DNA of 64,000 nucleotides from Strongyloides papillosus (lineage: Eukaryota; Nematoda; Chromadorea; Rhabditida; Strongyloididae), in NCBI GenBank assembly GCA_005656395.1, contig SRSI01000035.1:434001-498000 (forward strand). Reading direction: 5' to 3'. A program made the translations under genes and the position numbers. Numbering within the stretch: position 1 is the stretch's first letter; the number at the start of each line of letters is the position of its first letter. The notes under the pieces are model-generated. The model did not search any database, had not been told where the DNA came from, and saw nothing but the letters and a program-made list of their open reading frames with translations. Shown here piece after piece: positions 37,809 to 50,300 of the stretch.

Positions 37809-38156
37809 AAAATGTTAACAGTACTAAAAAAAGCAATTTTAACTAATTTTCTAATATTTTAAGAAATAATTAAAAAATTCGTTTAATTATCAATAAAAGT
37901 TTTTTATTTTTAAACATTTTTTTATAAATAAGAATCTAATAAATAAATTTTCAACAAAATTAAAAATTTTTTAACTTTAGGAATCTAATAAAAATAATAA
38001 GACAGTTTGACATGATATTGGAATTTTAATATCAAATTTTGTAATGAAACAGTTAAGAATAAGATTACATTTCTATATAAAATAAAGTAAATTTAAAAAA
38101 GTTTTATTTCTAACTTTTCAATCATTTTGTTATTTTGTTTATTTACTAGTATTGTA

Positions 38157-38686
38157 TAGACACGGGCGGGCCAGTAAATTTTTCGACCTGGTGTCGGTCG
38201 GTTTAGGGTCGCTTTTTAAAATCGACCCGTTAAACTAAAAACATATACCCATATTAAAAACATTATTTCATTATATTTAAAGTAAATTTTTTAGTAAAAA
38301 AATTATTACAATCTATAAATTATCCCTTAAAATTAATAATTTGTTCAAATTCTTAGCAGTTAAATTAGTATGTCGACAATTTCTAAAAATAAAACAATTG
38401 AACCTTCAGCTTTGTGTTAGTTGACTTTATTATTCTTAATTTTTTTAAAGATTATGTAAATTAGGTGGTGGTAATTTTACCAAACTCCAAAAATAGCCAA
38501 TATTAACTTCAGAACTAATATTTTTAATATGGTAAAGATAATTATTATTGTCAATAACAAATGAATTTCTCAAAGTTGTCAGTATAAATAATATAAAACC
38601 AATCCTAAAATTTGGGGTCGACCCCTAAAAAATAATCAGGGTTCGACCCATTTTTAAGCGTCAACCCGGGTCAGATCCCATGTCTA
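38157..38686. mobile_element. 530-bp inverted-repeat MITE with TAGACAYGGG ends
   Basis: The left end TAGACACGGGCGGGCC and the right end, whose complement starts TAGACATGGGATCTGACCCG, enclose subterminal GGGTCGACCC-like repeats in both orientations, making a G+C-rich skin around an A+T-rich centre. Flanks carry near-matching ACTAGTATT (38145-38153) and ACTGGTATT (38690-38698), a possible 9-bp target duplication with one mismatch, 3 bp outside the ends. Probably hAT- or Mutator-like; no transposase. It sits at the end of the segmental duplication. Confidence 0.6.
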
Positions 38687-38698
38687 ATAACTGGTATT

Positions 38699-39205
38699 AA
38701 GTGAAAAAACAAAGCTAAAAATAAATTATTTTTTTGTGTGTTCCATTATATTATTTTTTAAATAAGTTTTTAACTTTTTTCTCAACATCAAATTAAAAAT
38801 TTCTTACATATTTTATTTGTTCCTCATATACAGTATATTTTTTTGTTTAACATTGTTTTGATTTATTATATCAAATAATTTTTAAACGATATGTATATTG
38901 ATATTAAGAAATAGAAAACTTTTCATCAAAAAATAAGTATCATATTTATGCTATGAGTCACAACGATACTTAAAAAGAATTATACGAATAAAGTCATATG
39001 ATTTTTTGTTTTTTTTATAGACATTTTACCACAATCAATTTTTATAATACTTCTTAATGACACTTTGTACTTTTTGTTATCAGTAACAACGCCCCTTAGT
39101 TGTTATATAAACGTCCTATTTTGAAATATTTATTACCTAAAAGTCTCCATAGAAACATTGATTTACCAACATATATAATTTTTCTAAATATTTTTCTACT
39201 TTACC
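38699..39205. other. Intergenic, upstream of the 537-residue gene
   Basis: About 0.5 kb of A+T-rich DNA presumably carrying the promoter of the next gene. TTATATAAACG at about 39099-39109 is a TATA candidate 97-107 bp before the ATG. Confidence 0.4.
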
Positions 39206-40819
39206 ATGTCTTCTGAAAGTGTCGAGATTAAAGATTCGATTAATGATTGTGATTCATTATCAGATATTACTAACCTTTTAAGTAAGACAAATTCAAATGA
39301 CTATGAAATTCAAAAGAAATTTGACTATTTATCAAGTCATTTTGATATCAAAATATCTAATATTGAAGATATTCGAAATTCTGATATATTATGCAGCGAT
39401 ATACGTAATCATGAGAAAGTTTCTATCAACAATATGAAGACAATTTTGAGTAATCAACCAAAGATAAATTTTGAAATTAGTAATTATATATCGTTCCTTA
39501 TTGAAGATGATACAGAGAAATTGTCTGATGATGATAAAATATATCTTGCTAGTAAATATTCATCATTTTTCCAATTTATTATTGATCAATTTCCAAATGT
39601 TAACGAATTAAATATTTCAAATGGTTTTGATAATATATCAAGTAGCTGTTTAATTTTACATATCTATGAAAAATTAAAATCAACTAAAATAAAAAAGACT
39701 GGATCAATTTATTTTGATCAACTTTTAAAGTATGCGGAGAAATACAATTTTTCAAATCACGGTATTTTCGATGGATTAACAAATTTAAATGAAATATGTT
39801 TATATATACGCTCAAATATAAAATATGATAACTTATCTAACATCAATGATTCAATAAAAGATTTTTTGGATTACATTGTCAAGATTAAAGATGTACGTTT
39901 AATTATAGATTTCGAGTGTGGTGATAATGATTCACTAGCAAACGCCTTAAAAATGTTAAATTATGGAAAAACTATAAATTTAAATATTCAAATGAATCAT
40001 GATTTGGATTGGAATAAGTATTTAAAGGAAAGTAACTATAATTTTAGCGAGGAAATGATAAATATAAAAGATGAAACAAAATTCCTGATGGTTTCTATTA
40101 ATGAAATAAACGATTTTAAGGTTTTAAAGATAATTTTAAATTCATTGGAAAATTTACAACATATTAAAATTTATGTAGAAACTTCACTACTAAAAGTAAT
40201 ATTAGACGAATATAAGTCATTGGATGATGCAAAATCATATTTAAAAGAATTCTTTAACTATAGAAGTTGTTTAAAACACTTGACAAGTGCAAGAATTTCT
40301 TTTGGAAGTTATGATACCTCACCAGAGAATTCAAGTAGTGAAAATATGAAACATTTATATAATTTTATGATGGATTGTATAATATCTATCTTACCATCAT
40401 CAATAAGTAAATTACTTTATTTGATGGAAGTGGAACATATGACATTAGAATTTTTCGAAAAAATTGGCATTCTTTTTCCTTCCCTTACAACAATTTCATT
40501 TTTACTTTGCTACAATATACCTGAAAATGCTCTTTACAAAATTCCATCATTAAGAAATGTTGTTTTTAATGGTGAAAGAAAAGTTAATATTCCACCATGG
40601 GTTGAAACAGTTATGTTTTTGTATTTTGATATTGATTTTTACTATCCCGATGATATTGTATCAGATAACAAAAATAATGAACATTATTTTACCTTAATGG
40701 ACAATAAGTTTAATATATCGTTAAGATGTTTAAAAGAAAATGATATTTATTATATTGCATTCCTGAAAAATTTTGAAAAATGGAAGGAGTTAGATAAGTT
40801 AATGAGCATTTGTTACTAA
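39206..40819 (+). CDS. Unknown 537-residue protein, leucine/isoleucine-patterned (F-box/LRR-like architecture possible)
   Basis: One uninterrupted exon with an ATG (MSSESVEIKDSINDCDSLSD). There is no signal peptide or membrane helix, so it is probably cytoplasmic or nuclear. Residues 1-60 are acidic and Ser/Asn-rich. From about 130 onward, hydrophobic/polar spacing recurs (FPNVNELNISNGF, GLTNLNEICLYI, LENLQHIKIYVE, LFPSLTTISFLL, IPSLRNVVFNG), as in irregular leucine-rich repeats; nematode F-box-associated proteins look like this, but no N-terminal F-box motif can be seen. Codon use is as A+T-rich as its surroundings. I do not recognise an orthologue; an expanded lineage-specific family is likely. 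No frameshift or stop suggests that it is functional. Confidence 0.75.
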   Translation: MSSESVEIKDSINDCDSLSDITNLLSKTNSNDYEIQKKFDYLSSHFDIKISNIEDIRNSDILCSDIRNHEKVSINNMKTILSNQPKINFEISNYISFLIEDDTEKLSDDDKIYLASKYSSFFQFIIDQFPNVNELNISNGFDNISSSCLILHIYEKLKSTKIKKTGSIYFDQLLKYAEKYNFSNHGIFDGLTNLNEICLYIRSNIKYDNLSNINDSIKDFLDYIVKIKDVRLIIDFECGDNDSLANALKMLNYGKTINLNIQMNHDLDWNKYLKESNYNFSEEMINIKDETKFLMVSINEINDFKVLKIILNSLENLQHIKIYVETSLLKVILDEYKSLDDAKSYLKEFFNYRSCLKHLTSARISFGSYDTSPENSSSENMKHLYNFMMDCIISILPSSISKLLYLMEVEHMTLEFFEKIGILFPSLTTISFLLCYNIPENALYKIPSLRNVVFNGERKVNIPPWVETVMFLYFDIDFYYPDDIVSDNKNNEHYFTLMDNKFNISLRCLKENDIYYIAFLKNFEKWKELDKLMSICY

Positions 40820-43800
40820 TTAAAATATGTAATTTATTTTGGATTATAACTATCATAAAAGCGTTTTTAATGAAATTATTTTATAATTATGGATTACTAA
40901 ATTTTATATAAAATTTTTTACATAATTATTAAAAATTGACGTTTATTTTATAAAATACATTCAACAATTTTTGACTATTTTTTCTCTTATAAAAACATGT
41001 TAATGTCTAAGCAATATTTTAAATTGTTGGATATATATGAGATTTAGAAAACACGTACACGATAGATAACAATAATAACTTTATTAATAATAAACGATTC
41101 TACAATATAACACCAACAGTCCAAAGCCGACTGTATAAGACGGAGTAAAAGTAAAGAATGAATATTTAACAAAAATTGGTCCCTTTTATACCTTGGATTT
41201 TAGGCGACCTTCCAAATTCCCAGAATTATCCTTTTGAGAGAGCGGATCCTTTGTTACATTCCCATGAAAGTCCGCGTGAGAGTCAGAGATTCTTCCTTCT
41301 ATACAAAACATAAATTTTTAAAAAATTTATTAATATATATTATAATTTTTTTTATATTGCGTTTTAGTGCTTTCACTACAAATCATTTTTCGTTTATATC
41401 TTGTTTAGATACATTTTATAAAAAATATTTTGAAGAAGTTTCCTTAATATCACATTAAATTTAATGGATAATACTTCTGATAAATACACGTTTTATGCTA
41501 TAGTAAATATTTATTCTGATTTAAAGCAAACATTTTTCATTAAAGTTATTTTTAGACAAAAACATTTATTTAGGTTACTCATCGTGTATGTAAAAATAAT
41601 CAAATTTTTTTAATAATGGTTACAGAATTGTAAAATTTTTTATGATAAAAATAGGATATAAATGTTTATAATTCAATTATATTATTTAAAAGGCCCAATA
41701 AATATTACGATTGAATGATTGATGAAATATCCGTGTTTAATGTTAACTGAAAATGTAGTTGAGAAGTTTTTAGTTCAGGTAATTGAGTTTCTTATATAAT
41801 CTTTATTGTTTAGATGTTTGATCTTGTTTATTTCGAATAGTTTATTGGCTTGTTTATTAGTTTGCTTACAGAATCATTTTTTTGAATGAATACTATTTTT
41901 AGTAAAAGAAAGTAGCCTTAATTAATGTTTATAATAGATAAATAACCAAATTAAAACAAGTGTTTTTGTTACTTAAATATACTTTTATAACAATATTCAA
42001 TTTGGCGAACGAAAAAGTATAAAAGTAAATTCAGATTCTTATACTATCACTTTACATGTTATAAAAGTAGTCTGTTCCGAGGCATCTAAATTTAGTTTGA
42101 TAACTAATAGAAATATATCATTAGATTTTAAATTATAAATTTAAGATACATCGTGCAAGGTTACACTATTAACAATAAAACCTTTTTTATTTTTAAAAAT
42201 TAAAATGAAATGTAACTAACATAAAAATTAAGCAAAACAATTTTTCTAATTATGATTTATTTAAAAAGATAGATATTTAAATTTCATGAACGACGCTACT
42301 TTTATAACAGGTGAAGTGATGATATAAGAATCAAAATTTATTTTCATACTTTTCCTATCTCAAATTTTAATATTTTTATAAACGTATATTGAAGTAACAA
42401 AAACGATTGTTTTTGTTTCGGTTATTTCTAAGAATTATAAGATTTGTTAATTATTTAAAATGATGTAACTTCTTCAAGACATAATAAATTTTTATAAAAT
42501 TATACTTATATAGAATTCAAACTTTTTTTACAACATGTTCTAAGATTTGTTATTAGATATTGATTTTAAATAAAGTTATAAATATTTTAAAGTAAACGTT
42601 TTTAATAACTATCAAAATAATAAGTTTAACTTTTTTGGAATATTAATATTTATAATAAGGAAAAGAAGAAAATATTTAATCATATAAAATATTTTTAACT
42701 AAAAGATTGTAATTTGTAAATTTGCTCTTAGTTTTTTTATAAAAATAATTAAAAAAAGTTATTTTCACTATAAAAAAATAAGTAACGTAAATGTTCCATA
42801 ACTTTAAGTTTAATATGTAAAAGCTAATCTTAAAGTAAGTTGTAAAAAAAATTTTGTATATTTTTTTGTACAATGTTACAAATAAAATTTTGGATTTTGA
42901 AAATGTTACACTTTTCAAGTTTTTACAATGATATTGGTAACATTCTGTAGATAGTTTATTTTACAATTTCATTTGTACGAGGTGTCTCGAAAGATACGTG
43001 ATTTTATTGAATATCAAATTTTTATTATACAATATGAAATTTTATGTCATTATATGTGTGTGATTGTTTCATTTGTTTTTTATGATATATTTTTAGATCG
43101 TTTTTTAATCTTAATTTTAAATGAAGTTATAGAGATTTATGTGAGTGTCATTATTACTGACCTTATATCAAAAATTTAAACATAATTTTTATTGTAAACG
43201 ATATTTTTTTTCTATTAATTATAGTCGTCTCATATCCTAATTTTTTTTATAAATTACAGAAGAAAATATTATTAGATATCAACTTAGGTAAAATTAACGA
43301 AGTTTTGTGGCTATTATTATTCTATAATTTATTAACAATAATAAGTTTAGAAATTTAAAAATTAATATGATCTTGGTAGTACAATCTAGTAACTATTTAA
43401 ACTTATAAAATGTTAAAATTAAGAATATTTTTTATATATTTGTTTTTTATCTTTAGTAGAATATTTAAAAGTCTAAATGTATTTTAAATCTTTTTTACAA
43501 TGGAGACGGTGGACATTCGGCCTTCGCGCAAAAAATGATTTTCTCGCGTGTCAAAAATTTTGCGTCACATAGTAAACGTAAATTTTTTTTCTAAAACCTT
43601 AAGATTTTTTTAATTACTTAAAAAATGTTTTAACAATAATTATATGTAAATTTTCTTATAAAAATACGGCAACAAAATTTTTACAATACAACATATAGCA
43701 GATTTTACACACAAAAAATAAAGAAGCATTTTTGCGTAAAATGTAATGGATTTCCTCCACCTAACGAAATATGAATTCTCTTGATTTGTGACTAATTTTA

Positions 43801-44905
43801 TTGAAATTGTATGATACATAAAAATTAAAGCAATAATTAAGTAGTTATTAAAGTAAGTATCTAATCTTTATTATATTATCGGTATTTTAAAACTTTTATT
43901 GTCTTCTACAGATACTTTTTTAAATATAAGATTAGAATTTGACGTAAGATTATAAATGCTTTTATAAAAAGCAATTCTGAACGTACCAAAATATTTTCAT
44001 TAATAAGTTTTAGTAAAAAGTTATATTTATTAGTGGACTCTATTTTTGGGGGAAATACAAAACCGGTTACAATTAAACAGTAAAAAAATCGCGGTTATTT
44101 GTAAGAGTTATAGAATGACAAAGGGTTTTCACTTACGATTTCTATAGCTTAAGATTCACAAAATATAGTAAACTTAAGCTGTATTCCATGTACATCGTAC
44201 ATATAATACAAACGATGTTACCTAGAGTTGACACCCCAGGCTATAAACAAAGATTTTATATATACCCGGAATTTTTCAGTTGTGCGCATTTTATGAAATC
44301 TTCATGTTATAATTTTCTAATTATTCATTTACTTATTGTATGTAATTTTAGGGGTCTAGACGCCTGATTTTATTTTATATAATAAAAATTTAACTCTTAG
44401 AAGGCGCTGTAGTATAACTTAATTACCTAATAACAAATTGATTACATAAAGTGAAAACTATTACAATATTATGTCATGAAAATTAAAATGACAACTCTTA
44501 GATAATCGCAACCCTTATATGTTAGTCTTATAATTCCTGTAAGCAAGCGCTAAAATTACAAATGAACTTAAAACGAAAAATATTAAATCTTATTTTACTA
44601 TATTTCTGTTATCGCTTGTTATTTTAAAAATTGAAAAAATTTAATTTTCTGAATATGTGGAACATTTTATTACATTTTAGCCAGATTTGTCAAAATTTGT
44701 TTTTTTTAAGATAAATATATTAAGTAATTAATGTAGCTATTTATTGTCTTTTATTTAATCAACTTTGTTATTGCTATAGTTGTTTGAACGTTGAAAATTT
44801 GTTCAACATTTAAACAATAGATAAAAAAATACATATTATAAATATTATGATATTTTTTTTATTAAAACATTATTTTTGATGTACTGTTTTTTCCAGAGTT
44901 ATATA
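40820..44905. other. Long region without a supportable gene, with repeat fragments
   Basis: About 4 kb. A less A+T-rich patch at 41100-41310 (TCCAAAGCCGACTGTATAAG, GAGAGAGCGGATCC) looks like foreign repeat debris. 42525-42600 matches a dispersed repeat also at 29.36 and 31.63 kb. 43500-43760 is bounded by GGAGACGGTGGACATT and AATGGATTTCCTCCACC, a possible short inverted-repeat element. Frames at 41234-41458, 42676-42918 and 42973-43179 lie in this debris and carry no domain. Confidence 0.45.
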
Positions 44906-45598
44906 TTAGGTTGTGGAATAAATAATGGTCGCAGATTCTTAATGTAATTTTTCATTGTAAAAACTTATAGTAAATAATTTTATATTAAACCATTGTTTAT
45001 GTAGGAATGTAGAAATAGTTGTATTGATAATAGTTTGCATATTACCTAAATTCATAATTTAACTTTTAGTAATGTTATGTCCAATTCACAAAATGTTGTC
45101 AAAAAAGGAATTAAGGCTAATTTTCTTGCATCAGTTCAAACTTGGACGTAATGAAGCTGAAGTATATCAAAATGTAGTGGATGTATTGAGGGGAGGGTCA
45201 ACTTCTAAACGCTAAGTGCGTCGTTGATTTAAGAAATTTCGAGAGAGTAATTTTTATCTCGACAATGAAGAGTGTTGATGAACACCCATAAATACTAATA
45301 CTGAGGATAAATAGAAAATTATGGAGTCAAATTGTTACTTATTTAAACGCTTGGATGCATTTTTGAAAAATAAATCGTTTAAAAATTAAGACTTTGCATA
45401 AAAAGCTTTCATTGACACTATAAGATTCCATAACCTGAGTTCTAGTGATAAATAATTCTAGAGTTTTTAGAACGTTGACAAAGGCGTACAGACTCTAACA
45501 GGTATTACTTTGATTGATTTGTCTAAATTTAACCTAAATAAATGTTGTTTTAATTATTTTTTTTTCCATCGCGGCCAATATTTATTCCCCCAACCTGA
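44906..45598 (+). mobile_element. Internally deleted mariner element
   Basis: Ends TTAGGTTGTGGAATAAATAA (44906) and, on the complement, TCAGGTTGGGGGAATAAATA (ending 45598) are typical mariner inverted repeats, each flanked by TA. Inside, from about 45100, the N-terminal helix-turn-helix of a mariner transposase can be read on the plus strand (KKELRLIFLHQFKLGRNEAE, then FKKFRESNF), broken by stops. At 693 bp the element is about half of a full mariner; the catalytic DDD part is essentially missing. Confidence 0.8.
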
Positions 45599-45999
45599 TA
45601 TATTTTTTGGCAGCAATTAAAAAAATATAAGATCAACTTTAGCTAATGAATAAATTAACATAAATATTATAATAAATTTAATAATTTCTTAAAAAAGAAT
45701 CGGTACTTTCCTGTCTCAATGGAGTAAATAATTTATTGGTTTTACACATCTATAATTGCAACAATGAGAAAACAACATAATAACCATAGTAATAATAGAT
45801 GAGATAGATATAATAAATTTCTCTTTTTATAAAAAATAGTCATCATTTTACTATATAATTTATGATTTTAGAATCATTCGTAAAAAGTCTTTTTAACTAT
45901 TAAAAAATTCTTTAATGAAAATTTCATTAATTATACAGATAAAAAATGCTTTTAACAATTATTACCTATCAACGTATTAAATTTTCACCTCTGAAAGCA

Positions 46000-46800
46000 A
46001 GTATAATGCAATAAAGCGCGATACCTTAATGAATAGATCATTATCTTTACTATTTTTCCACTAAGTAAATTCGGCTAAAAACCTGTCAAGCATATTTCTA
46101 GCTGTTCCTCTTGCTTTTTATTTCTCCGCTTTGCACTTTCTTACATTCTTTTAATTGTCTAGATGTGAACTATAGACTCAGTGTTTACAAAATTATATTT
46201 GTAGCTGATCTTGAAGTAAGTGAAATTCTGAGCCTGAAGCTCACTGTTATTGTATAACCTCGAGTTGATATAGTATATTGTTTAAATCTTCTCAATTCTT
46301 TCTTTAACAAAACTTGTTAGTGTATTGAACCTCCAGTCAGCAACTGTAATGAGAAATGACGTTCCCGTTTGACGACACAGCCCTCCAAATATTCACACTG
46401 AAGCTAAAACTCGATCCTGTTGTTTTTTCCTCTTTCTGAACAAGGATTCATCTATCTCCACGACCATTCAAGAACAACCAAATTTTTGTGATTTCTGTTT
46501 CATCATTGAACCAAGACACATTTTTTCCATGTAGCTACACAAATCAATCGATGTGTTATGATTCATTTGTATCTCATTCTCACAAAATTAAATGGAGACA
46601 AATTTCTTACACCAGCAGTATATGAATATTATTGCGGCTACAAAATGTAGTCCACTGTCACTGAACCAAATACCGTCTTTAAGCGCTATTTTTTTGCTGA
46701 AAATTGCAGTTCCATTAAATTCTCTGTTCTTTACAGAGCTTCCTAGATATTCTTCTACACCAATTCTTTCATTTGATTAATAAATCATATTCTGTTAAGA
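46000..46800 (-). pseudogene. Merlin-type (IS1016 / ISXO2-like) transposase pseudogene
   Basis: Reading the complement from about 46790 downward gives EEYLGSSVKNREFNGTAI, then ALKDGIWFSDSGLHF, AIIFIYCWCKKFVSI, NHNTSIDLCSYMEKMCLG, VVEIDESLFRKRKNN and LLTGGSIH. This is the order of the ISXO2-like DDE transposase domain used by Merlin elements, with EIDESLF holding the first catalytic Asp. Stops and frameshifts interrupt it at several points (for example after FVSI and before MVVEIDE), and the C-terminal end (LDRFLAEF-like) fades near 46010. Terminal repeats were not found, so the element is probably an old fragment. A plus-strand frame at 46592-46780 is its shadow. Confidence 0.75.
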
Positions 46801-48353
46801 AAGTAGTAATATATTTTTCAGTTGCTGGAGGTTCCAAATATCCATAGACACTTTGAATTTAGGTAATAAAAATTAACGATTTTAGTTTAAGAGATTAAAA
46901 AGTTATGCGTTTAATTTATTTTGTTTTTCGAATTTTGAGATCGGTTAGAATGTATCTTTTATCATTTTTTCTATGTGAATAATAAAAATTACTATTGACC
47001 TAATATAGGTATATACTACCAAAACGACCGATGTGCGATACAGTTTTTTATGCCTTTAAGTCATTATCATTTTTTAATTTTTTTACTGTTATCAATTCAA
47101 AGTATCGTATCATTTTTATTTACCACTTTACATGGTCTGTATCAAACGTAGTGAGAATGATCTATTTATGAATCTAATAAACACTGAGTAAAAAAAGTGA
47201 TAATAAGGGTTTGTAGAGGAAATTCATATCTACACATTAACGTATTTTCCATTTGAATATGAGTCATACAGAATTTAATACGTTATAAAAAGTGTTGTAA
47301 TGTTTTGCGCTCTTTTTATAGCAAAAATATAATTCACGTCAAATCAAAAATTTTTAAATTTCATTATCAACATACATGCTAAAAAATGTTGAACAGTGTT
47401 GAGCGACTAAATTTTGCGCAGATCATGAAAATAAAACTACAATAACTTTAAAAATTCGAAAATAAACATAAAAATTTTTTTGTCATCAATTCATATTCTT
47501 TATGTTTAAGAGTATTTACAACGCTCGTCGAGTCTGATTGTACATTTTCTAAATTTTCAAAATGCTGTCTTATTAGATACTGTGTTAATTTTGAAGAGTA
47601 GAAAGATATTGCACGTTGTGGAGTGGAATAATTATTGAACATAAAAACTCTCTAACAGACAATGATGAGTGATTCAATGCATAACCATGATAGACGGCTT
47701 CCAGGTTCTTTATTTTAACGTCTTGTTTTTATTTTTTTAAAAGTTTGTGTTATATAAATGAATGATATTTTTGTCATGAGAAGAGTGCAAAGCATGATTA
47801 CACTTTTTTAATGTACTAGGTTTTGTAGAACTTAGATTAAAATAAAAATGTCGATCCGCAGAGAAGAACTTTCTTTACAAACTCTTATTTTTACTTTTTC
47901 TACTCAGTGCTTGTGAAAACCATAAAATGATAACTTTTAATACTTTGCAACAGATTATGTATTTTATCATATAATTATTTTTATCTAGCTAAGGTATAAA
48001 ATTTGAAAATTGTTCTATCGCAACGAAAAGTGTCGAAAAATCTATAATTTTTTGTTTTTGTTCTTTAAACTGTTTCAGCCCCAAACTTGAATTGAATGTA
48101 ACAACATAAATTCTAATTAAATTATTACTTTTTAAAAACGAATATAGTTAAAAAAGGATGGCGAAATTTAATGAAATATTTAAAATTTCAGTAAAATAAA
48201 ATTTATCTATCGAATAATAGCATCAAAATTAGCATAGTTATATACATTTAGTAAGTAAAAAAAAGTTAATTCTATTGTAAGAATTAGATCTTTTACCTAT
48301 ATCTACTAAATATCATAATAAAGTCTAAAGTATTTTTATCGTTTTTGGTAAAC
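46801..48353. other. No gene seen
   Basis: About 1.5 kb of A+T-rich DNA next to the Merlin fragment. The minus-strand 64-codon frame at 47448-47642 (MFNNYSTPQRAISFYSSK) has a normal-looking composition but no partner exon or family. Confidence 0.4.
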
Positions 48354-48371
48354 TTGGATGTACATTTTGTC

Positions 48372-48495
48372 CGCCACTATATGCATGGAAAACGCCACTA
48401 TATGCATGAAAAACGCCACTATATGCATAAAAATCGCCACTGCTGTATCTGACGAAAACGCCACTATATGCATTAATACCGCCACTATATATAAC
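48372..48495. repeat. 21-bp tandem subterminal repeat (CGCCACTATATGCAT core)
   Basis: Cores start near 48372, 48393, 48414, 48435, 48459 and 48480, the fourth and last being altered. The 21-bp period means the minus strand reads a 7-residue repeat (HAYSGVF); the 81-codon frame there is a consequence of the repeat and not a gene. Confidence 0.75.
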
Positions 48496-48557
48496 ATGAA
48501 CGTCAATTTGCATAAAGAAAAAATCTAAAATTGTAATTATTTTTAAAGCAATATAAT

Positions 48558-50247
48558 TAGCAAGGTGCAATAAAAATTGACCAAAATTTCAAACTGCCCC
48601 TATTGTCCTAAAAATTTGTACATATATAGAATCAAATATGCTGATTCTATTTATGAAATAATATTCCTAAAAAGTAAAGTGCAAGTACCCCTAAAAGGGA
48701 GTAAACAAAATTTCGTTTGAGGACCAAAAGTTAATTTTGTTTACCCTTGGTATATCTTAATAAATAGGGGTTTAAACGGATGTAAAAGCATTAATCACAA
48801 ATTTTTAACTAATAATAAACTTATTAATTGCTTGTTTCAAAGAAAAATTCTAAAATAGTGCTTTTAAAAAAATTTTTGTAAAAATAGTACGAATTTTTAA
48901 TTAATAATAGCCTTATTAATCGCATATTTTAATAAAAAATTCTTAAATAATCCTTAAAAACAAAATGCTAGCAAAAATAGTACAAATTTTTTAAAAAATT
49001 GCCAAATTTGACCTACGGCATAAAACAATATTTATTGAAGCTCCCAGACTACCTACGAAGACGGTTAATGGCTCATTTTGTAGCCCGGCCATGAATCTTT
49101 AATCTGACCAAGCCGATTTTCAATATCTTGCTTCAAAGTCGAGTTATTAAATTTTAAAAATTAATTATAAATTTTTGGCATACTAAATTGTCGACAAAAA
49201 GGAATTTTTATTGAAGCCCCCAGAATAGCTGTGAGTATGGTTAATAGCTCATTTTGTAGCCAAGACTTAAATCTTAAATCTGATCTACCGGATTTTTGAT
49301 ATCGCATTTTAAAATTGAGTTATTAAACTTTAAAAATTATTTTTTGATTTTTGGCAAATTTTAAAATTGACACAAAATAATATTTTTTGAAGTCCCCAGA
49401 CACCCTACAGAGATGGTTAATGTCTCATTTTGTAGCCCGTCCACGAATCTCTAATCTGGTCAAGCAGCTTTTCAATATCTTCCTTCAAAATCGAGTTATT
49501 AAATTTTAAAAATTTTTTTCAAATTTTTGGCACACTAAATTGTCGACAAAAAGGAATTTTTATTGAAGCCCCCAGAATAGCTGTGAGTATGGTTAATAGC
49601 TCATTTTGTAGCCAAGACTTAAATCTTAAATCTGATCTACCGGATTTTTGATATCGCATTTTAAAATTGAGTTATTAAACTTTAAAGATTATTTTTTTGA
49701 TTTTCGGCATTTTTAAAAATCGACAGAAAATAATATTTATTGAAGCCCCTAGAGCACCTACGAAGATGGTTAATAACTCATTTTGTAGTCCAGGCACGAA
49801 TCTTTAATCTGGTCAAGCCGCTTTTTGTTATCTTACTTTAAAATCGAGATATTAATTATCAAATGGCTTTTTGGAATTTTGGCATGGTTAATTGTCGACA
49901 CAAAATAATATTTATTGAAGCTTCCAGAATAGCTATGAGTATGGTTAATGGCTCATTTTGTAGCCAATACTTAATTCTTAAATCTGATCAAGCCGATTTT
50001 TGATATCCGTTTTTTTAAGGGAAATATTAATTAATTAACAAAGTGCCAAAAAATTTTTTCCAACATTTTTAAAATTTTTTTATATCATTAGATTGCAATT
50101 TTTATGCTGATTACAAATATGATATCTGTTTATTATTATATTTGTTTATTAAAGAGTTATGGACATATATAGTAGGGGTACATTTTTCAACAATATTTTT
50201 TTGGTGGAATAACGTTTTTTAAAAAACGTCCTCATTGCACCTTGCTA
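48558..50247. mobile_element. Nested hAT-like non-autonomous element with 8-bp target duplication
   Basis: Perfect 14-bp terminal inverted repeats TAGCAAGGTGCAAT (48558-48571 and complement at 50234-50247) are flanked by identical 8-bp direct repeats AATATAAT (48550-48557 and 50248-50255). An 8-bp duplication and a TAGNRAGG-like end suit the hAT superfamily. The 1,690-bp body has no transposase; its right half is a tandem array of ~176-bp units. Confidence 0.7.
49018..50046. repeat. Tandem array of six ~176-bp units in alternating A/B types
   Basis: Each unit contains TATTGAAGC(C/T)CC(C/A)AGA, then GGTTAATRGCTCATTTTGTA, then a TTAATCTGR(T/C)CAAGCC-like block, and ends near TTGTCGACA. Units start near 49018, 49196, 49375, 49549, 49723 and 49895. 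Odd units read CACCTACGAAGATGG-like, even units ATAGCTGTGAGTATGG; units 2 and 4 are identical over more than 100 bp. The true repeat is thus an A+B dimer of about 352 bp present three times. Confidence 0.75.
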
Positions 50248-50300
50248 AATATAATATATATATATGATATCAATAATAATGTCTTTAATTTTTTTTCAAT

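Noticed and set aside
48372..48495. Possible CRISPR array
   Set aside because: Regular spacing is only ~21 bp with short, similar spacers, and the motif is mirrored at the other end of a transposon; the genome is eukaryotic.
48325..48570. 81-codon minus frame with HAYSGVF repeats
   Set aside because: Produced by the 21-bp subterminal tandem repeat of the transposon.
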